Assembly (NCBI GenBank): GCA_934667475.1
Contig: CAKUMB010000010.1
Coordinates: 1 to 64,000 of the forward strand
DNA from: an uncultured Muribaculaceae bacterium
GTDB taxonomy: Bacteria; Bacteroidota; Bacteroidia; Bacteroidales; Muribaculaceae
DNA length: 64,000 nt
Reading direction: 5' to 3'
The notes under the pieces are model-generated. The model saw only the letters and a list, made by a program, of their open reading frames with translations, made no database searches and was not told the origin of the DNA. Position numbers and translations under genes: made by a program. Below are positions 62,192 to 64,000 of the stretch, one piece after another; within the stretch, counting starts at the first letter, position 1, and each line of letters begins with the position of its first letter.

Positions 62192-63432
62192 TCGGTGGCG
62201 TTGCGGGCCATCTCGGCGCGCATAAGCGAGCCGGGCTCGGCGGCCTCGCGCTGCTCCATGCGGCGGTAGCGCGGCCTGGTCACCCACTGCTCCAGGCAGT
62301 AGGCCAGCACGAAGTAGACCGCCACAAGCACCCACAGCATGGCATAGTGGTGGATGGTCTGGCCGAGCGTGGCGCCGTCGCTCTGCATCAGCACGTAGGC
62401 CTCGCTGGCCCATGTGCTTGGCACGCAGTTGCCCAGCGCCGTCCACAGCGGTCCGGTGGCGTAGCGCGGCCACGAGATGCCGGTGAAGAACACAAATGGA
62501 ATGGATGTGAACACCACGGTCAGGAACACCGACTCGCGGTCGGAGGCAAACACCTGCAAGCACTGCCCCATGAGCGAGCTTGCCAGCAAAAAAGGCAGCG
62601 CCATGGCCACGATGTGGAGCATGTGGCCGTTTTGCGGAAAGCTGAAGAACATGGGCACAAAGTGCAGCACATACACCGTGGGCACAATGTAGATAATCCA
62701 GTGGCACAGAGTCCTGCCCACTATGGTGGCGCCTGCGGCGGCCCCAACATCGGTGGGGTCGGCGCCACCGTTGCGCAAGCGGCGCTCGCGGCCGCCGGCG
62801 TGCAGCATGCCTATGCCCAGCAGCATGCTCTGCTGCAGCACCAATATGAATATGCACAGCAGCAGCGATGATGCCAGACCCATGCTTTTGTTGCCCAGCG
62901 GCACCTGGCGGCTGCCTATCACGCTACCCGTCTGGTAGGTGAGCACGGCAAGTTTCTTGCCTATGCCCTGCATGGTGATGTGCTTCTGCACGGCTGTGAG
63001 CCCCATAAGCATCTGCTTGTAGCGCATGAGCACGCTCATGTCGCAATACATCATCACGTGGACCGTGGTGCCGCGGCCCAGGCACTGGCTGTAGTCACGG
63101 GGGATATACACTATGCCATAGCACAGTTTCTCGTTCATCATGCGGCGCGCATCCTGTATGTTGCTGGCATAGTCCACCACGCTCACTTCGGGCGTGGCGT
63201 CGAGCTGGCGCACCAGCTCGCGGCTGTCATGCTGGCGGCAGTCGTCAACCACCACCACGGCCACGTCGCGCGCCACCTCGGGATTGTAGATGAGCGAATA
63301 CACGATGGGATAGGTGGCGCAAAGCACCAGGAAAAACGTGATTACGCCCTGGTCGCGGAACACGAGCAGCAACTCGCGCCGCAACACGCGGTACACGTCG
63401 GTGAGCCACCTTGTTATATTGAGATTCTTCAT
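62176..63432 (-). CDS. ABC-2 type export permease
   Basis: 418 residues. Topology of ABC-2 permeases of the YhhJ/YbhR type: a first membrane segment at about 28-48 (VITFFLVLCATYPIVYSLIY), a large periplasmic domain to about 170, then five segments (for example LASSLLLCIFILVLQQSMLLGIGML, IIYIVPTVYVLHFVPMFF, VFLTVVFTSIPFVFFTGISWP). The block GISWPRYATGPLWTALGNCVPSTWASEAYVLM is the usual end motif. Paired with a second permease 55 bases upstream. The ATPase and any HlyD-like adaptor lie outside the window. Likely exports a drug or lipid. Confidence 0.88.
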   Translation of the reverse strand: MKNLNITRWLTDVYRVLRRELLLVFRDQGVITFFLVLCATYPIVYSLIYNPEVARDVAVVVVDDCRQHDSRELVRQLDATPEVSVVDYASNIQDARRMMNEKLCYGIVYIPRDYSQCLGRGTTVHVMMYCDMSVLMRYKQMLMGLTAVQKHITMQGIGKKLAVLTYQTGSVIGSRQVPLGNKSMGLASSLLLCIFILVLQQSMLLGIGMLHAGGRERRLRNGGADPTDVGAAAGATIVGRTLCHWIIYIVPTVYVLHFVPMFFSFPQNGHMLHIVAMALPFLLASSLMGQCLQVFASDRESVFLTVVFTSIPFVFFTGISWPRYATGPLWTALGNCVPSTWASEAYVLMQSDGATLGQTIHHYAMLWVLVAVYFVLAYCLEQWVTRPRYRRMEQREAAEPGSLMRAEMARNATDTAAG

Positions 63433-63487
63433 TTATGTCTGTGAAAAGTCAACATTCGTTTTTTTCGGAGTGGTGTGCCGGCACGCG

Positions 63488-64000
63488 TCAGGGCACATAC
63501 ACGGGGTGCATGCACTCGCGGCGCAGCCGCCACGCGAGCGCAGCGGGCAGCAGCGTGTAGGCCAACAGAGCGGCATAGTAGAGGCGCGAGTAATAGAGCG
63601 GAATGCCGTTCAGGGCCTGGTCGATGCTGAGCAGGAAGTAGTAGCGTATGGGCATAATGTAACCCAGCGGCTGCACCCACGCATACATGGCCTCGGTGGG
63701 CACCGAGAAGCCGCAGAACGAGAACGACAGCATGCCCAGCAGGCTGCACACCGTGGTGCCGAGGCGGAAGTTGGGCACAGCGCACATCACGGCCAGCGCG
63801 AAGCCTTGGTTGGCCAGCACCAGCAGTGGCATGGCCAGCAGCATGTGCCACGGGGGGCAGTTGAGCGGCAGCCAGTAGATGCGGTACATCATTAGCTGCA
63901 TCATCCACCCCACGGCAGTGAAGATGAGCGTGTGCGGCAGCATCTTGCCCACTATGGCAATCCCCATCGAGCCGCCCGCGCTGCGCAGCCAGGCTCGGCA
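63488..64000 (-). CDS. ABC-2 type export permease, C-terminal part (5' end beyond window)
   Basis: 171 codons visible, open at the window edge (the residues CRAWLRSAGGS precede an internal Met at 63967). Four to five membrane segments, and the ABC-2 block FSFCGFSVPTEAMYAWVQPLGYIMPIRYYFLLSIDQALNGIPL. Pairs with the downstream permease as a heterodimer; both are on the minus strand with a 55-base gap. Confidence 0.88.
   Translation of the reverse strand, partial: CRAWLRSAGGSMGIAIVGKMLPHTLIFTAVGWMMQLMMYRIYWLPLNCPPWHMLLAMPLLVLANQGFALAVMCAVPNFRLGTTVCSLLGMLSFSFCGFSVPTEAMYAWVQPLGYIMPIRYYFLLSIDQALNGIPLYYSRLYYAALLAYTLLPAALAWRLRRECMHPVYVP

Overview
The window is chromosomal DNA from a high-GC member of the Bacteroidota, order Bacteroidales; a gut Muribaculaceae- or Prevotella-like lineage is my guess, not proven. 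Support comes from a MurF-alanine racemase fusion, a SusC/SusD pair, a Rex repressor, a fused ResB-CcsA cytochrome c maturase, type IX secretion parts (two PorU-like sortases and PorV), and Bacteroidota-type promoters (TTG or TTTG, about 20 bases, TAnnTTTG). There are no rRNA or tRNA genes, CRISPR arrays, prophage or transposase genes that I can see.

Layout. 1-2012 (minus): carboxyltransferase/biotin subunit of the OadA/PycB family, cut by the window edge, with the biotin domain repeated. 2367-3844 (minus): a secreted protein and a frameshifted secreted gene. 4251-9262 (plus): secreted endonuclease I, a PAS-like protein, arginine decarboxylase and TruA; two of these genes are preceded by an 84-base repeat that ends in a promoter. 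9274-17786 (plus): acyltransferase, GSCFA protein, MurF-Alr, LRR protein, TadA, M13 peptidase. 18080-26656 (minus): an operon of TonB-dependent receptor, DUF4876 lipoprotein, DUF6850 barrel and M16 protease. 26960-31366 (plus): secreted beta-propeller-like protein and HrpB helicase. 31418-31874: wreck of a DUF362 gene. 32112-38982 (plus): porin-like barrel, imelysin lipoprotein, di-haem oxidoreductase and CcsBA. 39127-40444 (plus): hemerythrin-type di-iron protein overlapping a LuxR-type regulator. 40604-50185: two PorU-like sortases facing each other, with UDP-glucose dehydrogenase and a cobalamin adenosyltransferase between them. 50304-59201 (minus): FAH-like protein, Rex, SusD, SusC, IspF and PorV. 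59384-64000 (minus): BI-1 protein, ArgS and two ABC-2 permeases.

The most interesting signal joins two separate operons. The TonB receptor/DUF4876/DUF6850/M16 operon and the porin/imelysin/di-haem/CcsBA operon each have the same dyad, TACCTA-N4-TAGGTA, directly upstream of the -33 promoter element and in the same position. I infer one regulator controlling both, most likely responding to iron, haem or redox state. The receptor plus M16 protease pairing resembles the Fus ferredoxin-uptake systems of Pectobacterium, so import and proteolysis of an iron protein is a testable idea. Several secreted proteins here end in type IX sorting-like tails and may be clients of the PorU/PorV machinery encoded in the same window.
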